Of a stretch of DNA of 64,000 nucleotides, positions 25,032-35,746 are shown piece by piece. The DNA lies in assembly GCA_903887775.1 (NCBI GenBank), contig CAISRB010000012.1, positions 62,001 through 126,000 of the forward strand, read 5' to 3'. Below the pieces are notes generated by a model. It was not told the DNA's origin, did no database searches, and saw only the letters and a list, made by a program, of their open reading frames with translations. This DNA is from an uncultured Bacteroidales bacterium. GTDB lineage: Bacteria; Bacteroidota; Bacteroidia; Bacteroidales; FEN-979. Both the position numbers and the translations under genes were made by a program. How positions within the stretch are numbered: position 1 is the stretch's first letter; every line of letters begins with the position of its first letter.

Positions 25032-27425
25032 CTATTCATATTTCATGCTTTCGGCGGGGTTGACTGATGCGGCCCTGAAGGTGACCAGGCTCACGGTAAT
25101 AATGACAAGTAACAGGGCAATTGCGGCTGACAGAATAAAGATCCAGGCGCTGAGGGAAACCCTGTATGCAAAATCCTGCAGCCAGCGGTTCATCACCCAC
25201 CAGGCAACAGGGCATGCCAGGATAAAGGAAAACAGAACCCATTTAATGAATTTCCAGTTGAGCAGAATGAGGATATCGCTGATACCGGCGCCTGATACTT
25301 TACGAATCGCAATTTCCCTTGTCCTTCGCTGTGCCATGAATGAAGCCAGGCCCAGGATCCCTAGGACGGCAACGACGATGGCGAGGCCAGCCAGGATGGC
25401 AAACACCTGCTTCGTCTGAATTTCATTCCGGTAAAGATTCACAAAATCATCATGTATGTAGCTGAAGGAGAAGGGTGTGCCGGGCAACAGCTTTTCCCAG
25501 GTACTTTTTGAGAGGGGCAGGATCTCTTTTGCCATTCCCCCGTCAAACCGTATGCTTAGATAACTGCCTGTTTGTGAGTTAAGGTTTACCAATCCCATCG
25601 GGCGGATCGCGGAATGAACCGATTCATAATTGAAATCCCTTACGACCCCTATAACGTGATATTTCCGCGGTGGCATCCGTCCGGCGAACATTTTTGTACC
25701 CATCGGATGCTTTAATCCTAAAACCTTTACAGCAGTTTCATTTAAAATTATCCCCGAAGAATCGGTAGGAAATTCGTGTGAAAAGAAACGTCCCTCCGCC
25801 ATCCTGAAACCCATGGTCCTGAAAAAACCCGTATCACATTGTATTTGATTCAGGGTAAACGATTTATCAACTCCCTCTGCGCCAAACCCCCAATTTGAAA
25901 AAGCATAGCCGGGGATTGATGTGGAGGCTGAAACACCTATGATCCCTTCATGTTGCCTGATCTCATCGCTGAACGCTTTACTCACTTTACCAAATGAAGG
26001 AGGGGTGCGCAGGATGATTATATTTTCCCTGATGAAACCAACATCTTTATTCATGATGAAATCCATCTGCCTGCTAATTACCAGGGTTCCTATGATCAGG
26101 AAGATAGATGCCGAAAACTGGACGATGACAAGGATGCTTCTCAATCCAATTCCTTTGGTTTCAGAAAGGGCCTGGGCTTTCAGAACTTTAACCGGGTTGA
26201 AGGATGAAAGTACAACTGCCGGGTAAATACCTGCTGCTATTCCAACAACCAGGCCAAATGCAATAAGGCCGGGTATGTTCCAGGAGGAAGATATCAGGTT
26301 GAACGACAATTCCCTTTGAAGCCATGCATTATATACAGGGAGCACAAGGTGCACGATGATGACGGCCAGGACAAGAGAAATGAACGTGATGATCACCGAT
26401 TCCGAAAGGAATTGTTCAACCAGTTTACCCCTTGTCGATCCTGCTGTTTTTTTAATCCCTACTTCCCTGGCCCTGAGCATCGATTTTGCGGTGGAAAGGT
26501 TCATGAAATTAATGCAGGCTATGATCAGGACGAAGAAGGCGATGACAATGAAAATGCTGACATATCTGATGTTCCCGTTTGGTTCAAATTCCCCGTTGAT
26601 GTCGGAATGCAGGTGGATGGAAGTCAACGGTTGCAGATAGAATTCCCAGTAGTTTCCTTTTGCTGTTTGCCTTTTATAGTTTTCTTCTCCATACGTTTCA
26701 ATGGTATACTTTTTGAATTTATTTTCCAAGTCTTTTGCAGAACTTCCGGGTTTAAGAAGAAAATAGGTGACGAAGTTGTTTGCAGACCATTCCTGCTCCC
26801 TTAGCCCTTGTGGGAATGTAACCAGTGAAGCCATCAATCCGAAATGGAAATGAGCGTTTGACGGGATGTCCTTAAATATTCCGGTCACTTCAAACCGCCC
26901 GAAACCACCTGTATCAACCTCGATGATCTTACCCACCGGGTTTTGTTCACCGAAATATTTTTTTGCAGTTGATTCGCTGATCACCAAAGTATTTGGGCGA
27001 CTGAGCGCAGTTGATGGATTACCCGAAATCAACGGCAAAGTAAAAACTTTAAATATGGTTGAGTCCACGAACATTACTGTCGGTTCAGATATCGTTTTTT
27101 CTCCCACCCTGACCAGGACATCCTGCCAACCTGAAAATTTTACCCCTGTTTCTATCTCGGGATATTTTGCCGTCATTTCCCTGAACATCCTGGAAGATGA
27201 ATAGGACTGGTTGATCTTTGTCTCCCCGATCGCTGCTTTTATGCACAGTCGGTAGATCCGGTTTGAGTTTTCATTGAACCTGTCGTAACTGAGTTCACTG
27301 ATAACAAACAGCATCATCAGGATAAAACTGACTATCCCCAGGGTCAGGCCACAAATATTGATCGATGAAAAAACAGCGTTCTTCCTTATATTCCTTAAGA
27401 GGGTTGTAATAATGATATTTGTCAT
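25032..27425 (-). CDS. ABC permease, FtsX/MacB type (third of five)
   Basis: 797 residues. Double MacB layout with LRAREVGIKKTAGSTRGKL mid-protein and QRRTREIAIRKVSGAG near residue 680; ends NPAESMKYE. Starts 10 bases after the stop of the preceding permease gene, so cotranscribed. The large periplasmic domains (about 50-280 and 430-630) are the parts most diverged among the five copies, as expected if each recognises a different ligand or partner. Confidence 0.85.
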   Translation of the reverse strand: MTNIIITTLLRNIRKNAVFSSINICGLTLGIVSFILMMLFVISELSYDRFNENSNRIYRLCIKAAIGETKINQSYSSSRMFREMTAKYPEIETGVKFSGWQDVLVRVGEKTISEPTVMFVDSTIFKVFTLPLISGNPSTALSRPNTLVISESTAKKYFGEQNPVGKIIEVDTGGFGRFEVTGIFKDIPSNAHFHFGLMASLVTFPQGLREQEWSANNFVTYFLLKPGSSAKDLENKFKKYTIETYGEENYKRQTAKGNYWEFYLQPLTSIHLHSDINGEFEPNGNIRYVSIFIVIAFFVLIIACINFMNLSTAKSMLRAREVGIKKTAGSTRGKLVEQFLSESVIITFISLVLAVIIVHLVLPVYNAWLQRELSFNLISSSWNIPGLIAFGLVVGIAAGIYPAVVLSSFNPVKVLKAQALSETKGIGLRSILVIVQFSASIFLIIGTLVISRQMDFIMNKDVGFIRENIIILRTPPSFGKVSKAFSDEIRQHEGIIGVSASTSIPGYAFSNWGFGAEGVDKSFTLNQIQCDTGFFRTMGFRMAEGRFFSHEFPTDSSGIILNETAVKVLGLKHPMGTKMFAGRMPPRKYHVIGVVRDFNYESVHSAIRPMGLVNLNSQTGSYLSIRFDGGMAKEILPLSKSTWEKLLPGTPFSFSYIHDDFVNLYRNEIQTKQVFAILAGLAIVVAVLGILGLASFMAQRRTREIAIRKVSGAGISDILILLNWKFIKWVLFSFILACPVAWWVMNRWLQDFAYRVSLSAWIFILSAAIALLLVIITVSLVTFRAASVNPAESMKYE

Positions 27426-27435
27426 GGCATAATCG

Positions 27436-29856
27436 CTATTCGTACCTAAGCATTTCCACCGGATTTTTAGAAGCCATCAGCCAGTTCTGCCAGGTAATCG
27501 TTAATAACGTAATAAGGAAAGTAAGCAGGCCGGCAAAAACAAAAATCCACAGGTTAAGACTTATCCTGTAAGCAAAATTTTCAAGGTAACTGTACATGGC
27601 ATAATAGGAAAGCGGACAGGCCACAAGGAATGCAATTCCAATCCATCGTAAATAATTTTTTGAAAAAAGAGTAAGAAGGATCATGCTTGTAGCACCATTG
27701 ACTTTCCGGATACCAATTTCCTTTGTTCTTTGCTCTGTTGATGAGATTACGAGACCCAGCATTCCCATACATGATAGAAATATTGCCAAAATGGAGAAAA
27801 GAAGAAACAGGATCCCCCTTGTCTGATCCGGTCTATAGGATTTCCCGAAATCATCATCCAGAAAGCAGTATTCAAAAGGTTGGGCGTTGGTCATCCTGTT
27901 CCATTGATCCTGGATATACACAATGCTGCTGTTCAGATTCCCGGGCCTGAGTTTTACGACAAGCAGGTTTCCCGGATAATTCAGGTTGCAGATCATCATT
28001 GGCTGGATATTCGCGTATAATGGCTCAAAATTAAAGTCCCTGACCACGCCGATGATTTCTGCATAAACATTTTCCCCGTTTTCCTTTGTTTCATAAATTA
28101 TCCTTTTCCCAAGAGGCTCCTTCCACCGATATTTTTCGACTGCTTTTTCATTAATTACCGCTTCAAGGTTTCCCGATGCCGCTTTTTTCGAAAAGTACCT
28201 TCCCCTGACCAGTTTCAGGTCCAGAGTTTTCATGAATTCCTGGTCGGCATTCATTGTCATCAGGAAATATGACTCTGATCTTGGAGCTCCTTCGAGATTA
28301 TACCCGGTTGGCTCAAAATGGCGCCCGGGAACCGAATTTGAATAGGATGTTTCAAGTATATCCGGATTCCTTTTTAATGATTCAGAAAATGCCTGTTGGC
28401 TTTCGCCCAATGCGCCGGCTCTTTCAATCAACATGATATGATCTTTTGTGAATCCAAGCTTTATTTTATTCACGAAATTCAGTTGCAAAAAAATCGTAGT
28501 CGTGGAAATAATCAACCCGATGGAAATGATGAACTGGATCGTAAGCAGGAGATGATTAAGGCGTGTCCTTAACAATGGGGGCCCTGACTTTTTACCCAGA
28601 ATGCCGGCGGGATTGATTGAGGACAGGTAGAATGCAGGGTACAAGCCGGAAAGGATCCCAACCATGAAGGTGATAATCACAAAAACGGGAAACAATAAAG
28701 AAATGTTGGAAAAGCTGATAGAGGTATTCAGATGATTGTTGAAAAACGGGATAGCCATTTTCATAATGATAAAAGCCAGTATGAGGGCGGCAAAACTGAT
28801 CATGACCGATTCAACAAGGAATTGCCTGATCAGCGAAATCTTTCTTGCCCCCATCGCCTTCCGAAGTGAAATTTCCGTTGTTCGCTTAACCGACCTTCCA
28901 ATTGATAAATTGATAAAATTGATGCAGGCAATAAGCAGGATAAACACAGCCAGGATCGAGAAAAGGATCACGGTTTTTAAACTTCCGAATTTCATCATCA
29001 GGCCATCCAGACCGGGACGGCCTTCCATATTATGATGCAGGTAGACATTACGAAGGGGAACCAGGAAATAGTTGATCTGGTTGTTTTTGTCTTTAAAAAT
29101 CCGGGCAACAGGAAGCCCGTATTCCTTTTCCAGCCAGGGGCTCATGTATTTAACGATAAAATCAGGAAACTTTTGTTCAAGTTGTTTTTTATCGTAATTT
29201 TCAGGCAGTGTGAGGTAAGTTTGCAAACAACCATCACCCCAGTTCAAGCCTTCGTAATTCCCGGGAATAAGAAAATCGAAGAAAAAATGAGAATTCGGAG
29301 GTAATTCGCGGACAACCCCGGTAATTTCATGACTTGTTTTTGAATTGATCATGATTGATTTCCCCAAAGGGTCTTCGTCCCGAAAGAATTTTTTCGCAAT
29401 TTTATCGGTGATGATGACGGTATTGGGCCTCCTTAACGCATCTTTCGGGTTTCCCTCAAGAAAAGGAATGGTAAAAACGTCAAACAGCGAAGAATCGGCC
29501 AGGGCAATATTAGTTTCTATAAACTTTTTATCCCTGTAGCTTACGAGAACATTCCTTTTCCAAAGCATAATTCTTGTAACATCACGGACCTCCGGGAACA
29601 TCGATTTCAAAGCCGGAGCAAGGGGAGGAGAGGTAAAAAATCCCCGGTTTGCCGGATCGGGGCCATGCTGCTCCTCAACCCTGTAAATACGGTCTGCTTT
29701 TTCATGAAAGCGATCGAAACCAAGCTCGTTTACAACATACAGAATAAGGATCAAAGCAGATGCCATACCAACAGACAGCCCTGCAATATTGATCAGAGTG
29801 AACCCCCTGTTGCGGGAGTAATTTCTTATTGCTGCTTTAATATAGCTGTTTATCAT
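27436..29856 (-). CDS. ABC permease, FtsX/MacB type (second of five)
   Basis: 806 residues. Double MacB layout; VKRTTEISLRKAMGARKISL after the mid helices and EQRTKEIGIRKVNGATS near the C-terminus, ending NPVEMLRYE. Gaps of 10 bases to both neighbouring permease genes show tight operon packing. Confidence 0.85.
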   Translation of the reverse strand: MINSYIKAAIRNYSRNRGFTLINIAGLSVGMASALILILYVVNELGFDRFHEKADRIYRVEEQHGPDPANRGFFTSPPLAPALKSMFPEVRDVTRIMLWKRNVLVSYRDKKFIETNIALADSSLFDVFTIPFLEGNPKDALRRPNTVIITDKIAKKFFRDEDPLGKSIMINSKTSHEITGVVRELPPNSHFFFDFLIPGNYEGLNWGDGCLQTYLTLPENYDKKQLEQKFPDFIVKYMSPWLEKEYGLPVARIFKDKNNQINYFLVPLRNVYLHHNMEGRPGLDGLMMKFGSLKTVILFSILAVFILLIACINFINLSIGRSVKRTTEISLRKAMGARKISLIRQFLVESVMISFAALILAFIIMKMAIPFFNNHLNTSISFSNISLLFPVFVIITFMVGILSGLYPAFYLSSINPAGILGKKSGPPLLRTRLNHLLLTIQFIISIGLIISTTTIFLQLNFVNKIKLGFTKDHIMLIERAGALGESQQAFSESLKRNPDILETSYSNSVPGRHFEPTGYNLEGAPRSESYFLMTMNADQEFMKTLDLKLVRGRYFSKKAASGNLEAVINEKAVEKYRWKEPLGKRIIYETKENGENVYAEIIGVVRDFNFEPLYANIQPMMICNLNYPGNLLVVKLRPGNLNSSIVYIQDQWNRMTNAQPFEYCFLDDDFGKSYRPDQTRGILFLLFSILAIFLSCMGMLGLVISSTEQRTKEIGIRKVNGATSMILLTLFSKNYLRWIGIAFLVACPLSYYAMYSYLENFAYRISLNLWIFVFAGLLTFLITLLTITWQNWLMASKNPVEMLRYE

Positions 29857-29866
29857 TTTGCTTTAG

Positions 29867-32260
29867 TTATTCAGTTTTCAAAGCAACCGCCGGGTTAACT
29901 GCAGCAGCCCTGTATGCCTGGAAACTCACAGTGGCCAGGGCTACGATCAATGCACCCAGTCCGATCTCACCAAAAACCAGCCAGTTTATCTCTATCCGGT
30001 ATGCAAACTCACTCAGCATTTTATTTACCGCAAACCAGCCAAGCGGAAATGCCAGCGCAATCGAAATGATCACAAGCAGGATAAATTCCTTTGACAACGA
30101 GAAAATCACCGAAACCACTCCTGCTCCCATCACTTTACGCACACCAATCTCGCGGGTACGCCTACCGGCTGCATATGCACTTAATCCATAGAGCCCAAGG
30201 CAGGCGATGATAATTGCCACGTAGGTGAAATACTTAAGCAAAAGGCTCATCCGCATCTCTGTCCGGTAAAGATTTTCATAATCTTTATCAAGAAAACTGT
30301 ACTCGAGCGGATAATCAGGAACAACCTTTTTCCATATTTTCTCCACGATCTTCAGGGTGGCGGGGAGATTGCCCGGTGCCAGCCTTATCAGGATATGGGA
30401 AAAGGCTTTGCTTTCGCTTACAGCAAAAGCCATGGGTTCAATCGGTTCCTGGGCTCCACTGAAATGAAAATCTTTCATCACCCCGACAATAATTCCCTTC
30501 TGGCCCATAAACCTGAAACTTTTTCCAATCGCATCGCCGCCCCCCATCAGTTTTACGACTTCTTCATTTACCAGGAAATTACCTAAAGTATCACCCATGT
30601 CACCCGGATAATCGCGCGAAAAATCCCGTCCTGCCACGAGTTTGATCTTCATTGTACTTAAGTAATCGTAATCGATGATGTTCTGCCCGATCAGTACTTC
30701 CTTTTTCGGATCCTTCCCTTTCCATGATGCACCACTGCCATTACTGCCGATCATCGTAGGATTATGTGATGAAGCTGTAACCCCAAGTACCGGAGACTCC
30801 CGAAGCAACTCTTTCTTCAGTGAATAGTATTTGGTCTTCATGTTGTCGGGCATGTTGATGCATATGACGTTTTCTTTATCAAAACCCAGCTCTTTTTCCT
30901 GCATGAATTTTAATTGCAGGAACATGAAAATAGCACCAAGTGCAATAAATATCGAAAGAGAGAACTGAACTATTACCAGGATTCGCCTTAACAGGCTGTT
31001 TCGCTTTCCAGATATCGTTTCTCCTTTAAGCACCAGGACCGGTTTAAGAGAGGATAAATAAAATGCGGGATAGATCCCGGCCAGGATCCCGGTTACCAGG
31101 CCTGTGATGATGAATCCGGTCATGAATTTTAGCTGGAAAATATCCGTTATCGTAAAACTTTTACCTGATATCGAATTGAAAACACCCAGGGACAGTGAGA
31201 CCAGTACCAGTGCAAAAAATAAAGAAATCATCACGATCACCAGGGATTCAACCATGAACTGGATAATCATGCTAAGCTGGTTGGCCCCTGAAACCTTTTT
31301 AATGCCTATCTCTTTCCCCCTTAAGGATGCTTTAGCCGTAGCAAGATTTATAAAATTAATGCAGGCAATAAGCAGAATAAATATGGCAATGGAAACAAAT
31401 ATGTATATGTTAACGATAGCCCCTTTGCCAACCTGGAATCCGAATTGTGTATGAAGGCGAAAATCCAGTAATGGGGAGACGAAAAACTTTGCATTTGTCT
31501 GAGGGCTATGTTCAACAACAATGCCGGTCAGTTTTTTGTTTACGGATTTTATGTCGGCCCCATTTTCAAGTAATATATAAGTAAAAATACTGTTATTGCC
31601 CCATGAGTCATCCGACATGCCAATCTCCTTCAGGAATGAATATGGAATAATCGCATCAATACCAAACCAGGATGCATCGGCGGTAGAATAGACCGAGTTT
31701 TTCGGGATGTCTTTCATCACAGCACTGACCGTAAACGTATTCCTGTTTTCAAGACTGATGGTCTTTCCAACTGGATTTTTGTCACCAAAATATTTCTTTG
31801 ACAGCTTCTCCGTCAGAATGATTGAATGCGGATCACGAAGAGCGGTTTGTGCATCGCCCATCAATAGCGGAAATGTAAAAACCTTTAAGATCCCCGGGTC
31901 GGCTGCCTTGATCCGGGTTTCAAAGAACACTTTGTCATCCACACGAAATAACAGCTTCGGAAGCATGACCAATCGCGTTGTTTCCCTGATCTCCGGAATC
32001 CGTTCCTTCCAGACCGGTGCACAGGGATAGGGTGTCACAGCAACACGATAACGATCTCCGGTATAGAACTGGTCCTGGTGAACCATGTAGATGTTGCGTG
32101 CATGTTCATTAAATTTTTCATAACTCAGCTCATCCATCACCCACATCAGGATCAGCAAAGCGGCCGCAAGTCCGACTGCGAGTCCGGCCACATTAATGAA
32201 GGTGAAACCCTTCTGCCTTGAGATGTTCCGGTAAATTATTTTGAATATGTTTCTTAACAT
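29867..32260 (-). CDS. ABC permease, FtsX/MacB type (first of five)
   Basis: 797 residues. First permease of the series, 10 bases after the HlyD-type adaptor gene. LRGKEIGIKKVSGANQLSM mid-protein and GRRTREIGVRKVMGAG near the C-terminus; ends NPAVALKTE. Being adjacent to the adaptor, it is the best candidate for the core permease of a MacAB-TolC-like complex. Confidence 0.85.
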   Translation of the reverse strand: MLRNIFKIIYRNISRQKGFTFINVAGLAVGLAAALLILMWVMDELSYEKFNEHARNIYMVHQDQFYTGDRYRVAVTPYPCAPVWKERIPEIRETTRLVMLPKLLFRVDDKVFFETRIKAADPGILKVFTFPLLMGDAQTALRDPHSIILTEKLSKKYFGDKNPVGKTISLENRNTFTVSAVMKDIPKNSVYSTADASWFGIDAIIPYSFLKEIGMSDDSWGNNSIFTYILLENGADIKSVNKKLTGIVVEHSPQTNAKFFVSPLLDFRLHTQFGFQVGKGAIVNIYIFVSIAIFILLIACINFINLATAKASLRGKEIGIKKVSGANQLSMIIQFMVESLVIVMISLFFALVLVSLSLGVFNSISGKSFTITDIFQLKFMTGFIITGLVTGILAGIYPAFYLSSLKPVLVLKGETISGKRNSLLRRILVIVQFSLSIFIALGAIFMFLQLKFMQEKELGFDKENVICINMPDNMKTKYYSLKKELLRESPVLGVTASSHNPTMIGSNGSGASWKGKDPKKEVLIGQNIIDYDYLSTMKIKLVAGRDFSRDYPGDMGDTLGNFLVNEEVVKLMGGGDAIGKSFRFMGQKGIIVGVMKDFHFSGAQEPIEPMAFAVSESKAFSHILIRLAPGNLPATLKIVEKIWKKVVPDYPLEYSFLDKDYENLYRTEMRMSLLLKYFTYVAIIIACLGLYGLSAYAAGRRTREIGVRKVMGAGVVSVIFSLSKEFILLVIISIALAFPLGWFAVNKMLSEFAYRIEINWLVFGEIGLGALIVALATVSFQAYRAAAVNPAVALKTE

Positions 32261-32270
32261 GATCCTGAAA

Positions 32271-33545
32271 TTATTTTAACTCAACCTTGTCGTTGTTCCC
32301 GAAAATCGTATAATCCGAAACAATGACCTCTTCACCCGGAACCAGCCCGTCGAGAATTTCATAATATTGGGGATTTTTTCTTCCAATCTTAATGTTCCTT
32401 TTTACAGCAAACTGACCGCTTTTATCAACCACGAAAATCCATTGTCCGCCAGTGGTCTGGTAAAAACCGCCCTGGGGAATCTGAATAGCTTCTACTGCCT
32501 GTCCAAGTTTTATTTTTATAAAATACGACTGGCCTATCCTGATATTTTCAGGCAGTTTCCCGGTAAATACCAGGTCGATTTTAAACCTCCCGTTACGTAC
32601 TTCAGGATATACTTTTTTTATCTCTAACTGGAGGGTATCATTCGGCCGTTCAATGAAGGAGGATAATCCTGTCCTGATCCTGTCGATATAATGTTCATCA
32701 ACATCTGCCTCAATTTTATATGATGTGAGGATGTTGATCTGCCCAATACGAAAGCCGCGTATGATCGACTGTCCAAGTTCAACCATCAGGCTGCCAAGTT
32801 GACCGTCGACGGGGGATTTCACGTTCAGATACTCCTGCTGTTGCTTCACAAGACTTAGATTGGTCTGCATATTCTTGAGGTTCTCTGTGATCTGGTCGAT
32901 CTGAAGACTTCTGAATGAAGAATCCTGTTTCTGGCGCAGGAGGACAAGTTCCTGGGTTTTATCAGCGAGCTGATATGCTTCATCCGATCGTAAAAATTCA
33001 TCCCTGGAGATCAGCTGATCTTTGTATAATTCCTTATTCTGTTCATAGGTCCTTTTTTTCGCGATCAGGTCAAAACGGGCATTCAGAACTTCCCTTTCGA
33101 GAGAATGTTTCTCTTGTTCCATGCGTATCCTGACCTCCCTTAAAAAGTTCGATTTCTCGGCAAGCTGGGCCTCGCTGTTGAGGATATTCAGGTTAATATC
33201 ATTGTTGCTTAATGTGAGGATCACGTCGCCTTGTTTAAGCATGCTACCTTCCTCGAGCAGGATCTTTTCAACTTTTCCTCCTTCATATGCATCGAGGAAC
33301 ACCGTTGAAATAGGTGCTGCTGTCCCGTCATTCGTGATATAATCGTTAAATACCCCTTTAATGACCGGTGCAATGCTGATCCTTTCCCTTTCAACCCTTA
33401 TCGTACTGGTCCAGTCCCTTAACAGGAAAAAAAGCACGACTAAAAGCAGCAAGCCACCGCCTATGATGAATTTCCAGTATTTTTTCTTGATCCACCGCTT
33501 GTCTTCGATTTTGCGGTCCATCCCGCTTGTATCTTCTGACTCCAT
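32271..33545 (-). CDS. HlyD/MacA-type periplasmic adaptor
   Basis: 424 residues from the ATG at 33545, chosen because the longer frame (to 33704) would run into the TolC gene. One membrane anchor (about 25-43), then a lipoyl half (GGKVEKILLEEGSMLKQGD), a long coiled-coil hairpin (about 125-240), the second lipoyl half (VNVKSPVDGQLGSLMVELGQ), and beta-barrel domains. It links the inner-membrane permease to the TolC channel encoded just upstream. Confidence 0.85.
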   Translation of the reverse strand: MESEDTSGMDRKIEDKRWIKKKYWKFIIGGGLLLLVVLFFLLRDWTSTIRVERERISIAPVIKGVFNDYITNDGTAAPISTVFLDAYEGGKVEKILLEEGSMLKQGDVILTLSNNDINLNILNSEAQLAEKSNFLREVRIRMEQEKHSLEREVLNARFDLIAKKRTYEQNKELYKDQLISRDEFLRSDEAYQLADKTQELVLLRQKQDSSFRSLQIDQITENLKNMQTNLSLVKQQQEYLNVKSPVDGQLGSLMVELGQSIIRGFRIGQINILTSYKIEADVDEHYIDRIRTGLSSFIERPNDTLQLEIKKVYPEVRNGRFKIDLVFTGKLPENIRIGQSYFIKIKLGQAVEAIQIPQGGFYQTTGGQWIFVVDKSGQFAVKRNIKIGRKNPQYYEILDGLVPGEEVIVSDYTIFGNNDKVELK

Positions 33546-33598
33546 ATTTTGATTTTTTCGATGTACAATGTACAATTTACAAATGTGGTTCTTAGTGG

Positions 33599-34948
33599 TT
33601 ATTTCCCTGATAGCAGCGATCCTGTCATCAGGAACCTGATATACCTTTCTTTCAGTAAAACCTGCAGGCCGGTTCTTAAAACTTCGGCTTTTGCCCTGAT
33701 CCATTTATTTTTCTGGATATCGAACTCTATAATGTTGATAAGCCCTTTGTCCAGTTTTTTTTCTGCGGCCTGATACGCTTTCAGGTTCTTTGCAAGCTGG
33801 CTGAGCGAAGATTCATATTCGGCCCTTGAAGCTCTCCATTCGGTCAGCGATTTTTCGACTCCCATCATGAGCTTGTATGAGATATCATCATACTGGATCT
33901 TGGCTTGCTGGTATCTCAGTTTGGATTTGCTCAATGATGTGTATTTTGAGAATTTTGAAAACAGTGGGATCTGGAGACCAAGGCTCAGGTATTCGCTTGA
34001 GTTATTAGTCATCTGGTCGGTGAACGGAATTATCCTGTTCAATGAGTCGCGGCTGGTTTGCATATACTGCGAATTCCATCCGGCATAAAATCCAAGCCGG
34101 GGAGAAAAGGAGCCCTGGCTCACCTGGACTGCTTTTTTCGCAGCCAGCAGGTTATTCTTTGCATATACCAGGTCGGGCAGGGCGGCGGCTGCAACCCTGT
34201 ATAGCTCATCCATCGAAAGTGTGTCGATGGAACCGGCGAAAATAGACATCACAACAGTATCGATGACCAGGCTGTCGGCCACCGGGTAATTCATCTGGTA
34301 TTTCAGCCCGAGGCTAGCCTGTTCAAGCAGGTTGTATGACTGAACGAGCAGAAAACTGTCAGAGGCTAAGTTGGCTTCTGTTTCAAGCATATCAGTACCC
34401 GGTTTACGCCCAAGCCTTACAAATTCAGTGGTAAAATCGAGCTGGGTGCGTGAAAGCTTGAAATTTTCGAGGGCAATTGACGAAAGACCCTGTTGAAGAA
34501 GAACGTTGAAATAACTGTTGATCACCGTAAAAGCAACCTCGTTCCTTAGCTGCTGAAGCTTATTCTTCTCAGCTTCATAATTCAGCCGCTGCATATTAAT
34601 CGTATTGACCTTCATAAACCCGTTGAACAGGTCAAGCGAAGCAGAAAGCCCGTACCCATTGTTGAAGAACTGTACATCAATATAGGAATTGGTGGTCGGA
34701 TCGATGCTGCGCCCATAGTTCTGTGTGTATGAAGTCGAAAACCCCAGGTCGGGCAATAAATCATTCCTGGCCTGCCGGTAATCGGTTTTCTTTATTTTGA
34801 CACCCAACTCCTGGTTGTGGACCGAGAAATTATTTTCCCAGGCATAGTTTATGCACTGGTCGAGGGTCCACGACTTCTGGGCAAATAATGTTTCCTGGCA
34901 CAAGAAAACAAATTCAAACAGGAACAGTATGGCAGCGAGGTATTTCAT
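33599..34948 (-). CDS. TolC family outer-membrane efflux protein
   Basis: 449 residues with signal peptide (1-23, TLFAQ). SWTLDQCINYAWENNFSV is the usual start of the first TolC repeat; two long helical repeats follow, each with a barrel-hairpin portion. The start lies one base after the ATPase stop (34950), so the two are coupled. It provides the outer-membrane exit of the export system. Confidence 0.85.
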   Translation of the reverse strand: MKYLAAILFLFEFVFLCQETLFAQKSWTLDQCINYAWENNFSVHNQELGVKIKKTDYRQARNDLLPDLGFSTSYTQNYGRSIDPTTNSYIDVQFFNNGYGLSASLDLFNGFMKVNTINMQRLNYEAEKNKLQQLRNEVAFTVINSYFNVLLQQGLSSIALENFKLSRTQLDFTTEFVRLGRKPGTDMLETEANLASDSFLLVQSYNLLEQASLGLKYQMNYPVADSLVIDTVVMSIFAGSIDTLSMDELYRVAAAALPDLVYAKNNLLAAKKAVQVSQGSFSPRLGFYAGWNSQYMQTSRDSLNRIIPFTDQMTNNSSEYLSLGLQIPLFSKFSKYTSLSKSKLRYQQAKIQYDDISYKLMMGVEKSLTEWRASRAEYESSLSQLAKNLKAYQAAEKKLDKGLINIIEFDIQKNKWIRAKAEVLRTGLQVLLKERYIRFLMTGSLLSGK

Positions 34949-34949
34949 T

Positions 34950-35642
34950 TTAAACAGCTTGCTGATTATGGGCTACCTCTTCGCTTACGATCTGACCATC
35001 AAATAAATTGACGACCCGGTGAGCAAATGCCGCATCCCTCTGTGAATGGGTCACCATCACGATGGTGGTCCCCATTTTATTCAGTTCCGATAACAGATTC
35101 ATCACCTCGATCCCGTTTTTCGAGTCGAGGTTCCCGGTAGGCTCATCGGCAAGGATCAGTTGGGGCTCCGGAACCACTGCACGTGCAATTGCAACTCGCT
35201 GCTGTTGACCTCCCGACAGCTGCTGCGGAAAATGTTTTTTGCGATGGCCGATCTTCATCCGGTCAAGAATATCCATCACCATTTGTTTCCGCTCCGCAGC
35301 AGTTTTTTTAAGGTATAGAAGCGGGAGTTCCACATTTTCATAAACATTGAGTTCGTCGATCAGGTTAAAACTCTGAAACACGAACTGGATATTTCCTTTG
35401 CGGTATTGGGTGCGCTTCCCTTCCTTGTATTTTGAAACATCAACATCATTGAAGATGTAACTGCCATCACTTGGATTATCAAGCATTCCAAGGATGTTCA
35501 GCAGGGTCGACTTCCCGCATCCCGAGGGGCCCATAATGGCAATGAATTCGCCTTTCTTTACCTCCATGCTTACATTGTTCAGCGCGGTGGTTTCGATTTC
35601 ATCGGTTATAAACCGCTTTGTAAGATTTATTGTTTTTATCAT
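34950..35642 (-). CDS. ABC ATPase, LolD/MacB type
   Basis: 230 residues. Walker [11 protein letters not shown]-loop VFQSFNL, signature LSGGQQQR, Walker [14 protein letters not shown], switch VTHSQ: all motifs intact and typical of the LolD/MacB/FtsE branch. It is the only ATPase in an operon with five FtsX-type permeases. The first gene behind a perfect sigma-54 promoter (35674-35690), so expression should need the NtrC-type activator encoded divergently. Confidence 0.9.
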   Translation of the reverse strand: MIKTINLTKRFITDEIETTALNNVSMEVKKGEFIAIMGPSGCGKSTLLNILGMLDNPSDGSYIFNDVDVSKYKEGKRTQYRKGNIQFVFQSFNLIDELNVYENVELPLLYLKKTAAERKQMVMDILDRMKIGHRKKHFPQQLSGGQQQRVAIARAVVPEPQLILADEPTGNLDSKNGIEVMNLLSELNKMGTTIVMVTHSQRDAAFAHRVVNLFDGQIVSEEVAHNQQAV

Positions 35643-35673
35643 TGTCGTATTGTTTATTTTTTATACATATTAT

Positions 35674-35690
35674 TGCAAATTTTGTGCCAA
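35674..35690 (-). promoter_or_regulatory. Sigma-54 (-24/-12) promoter of the ABC export operon
   Basis: Minus strand TTGGCAC (35690-35684), AAAAT, TTGCA (35678-35674) is an exact match to TTGGCAC-N5-TTGCA. The predicted start is about 20 bases upstream of the ATPase ATG at 35642. It is the only such site noticed in the window. Confidence 0.85.
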
Positions 35691-35746
35691 TGATTTTATA
35701 TTACTGATTTATAGCTATTTATAAAATGTTCCGTGTGTTTTTTTGT

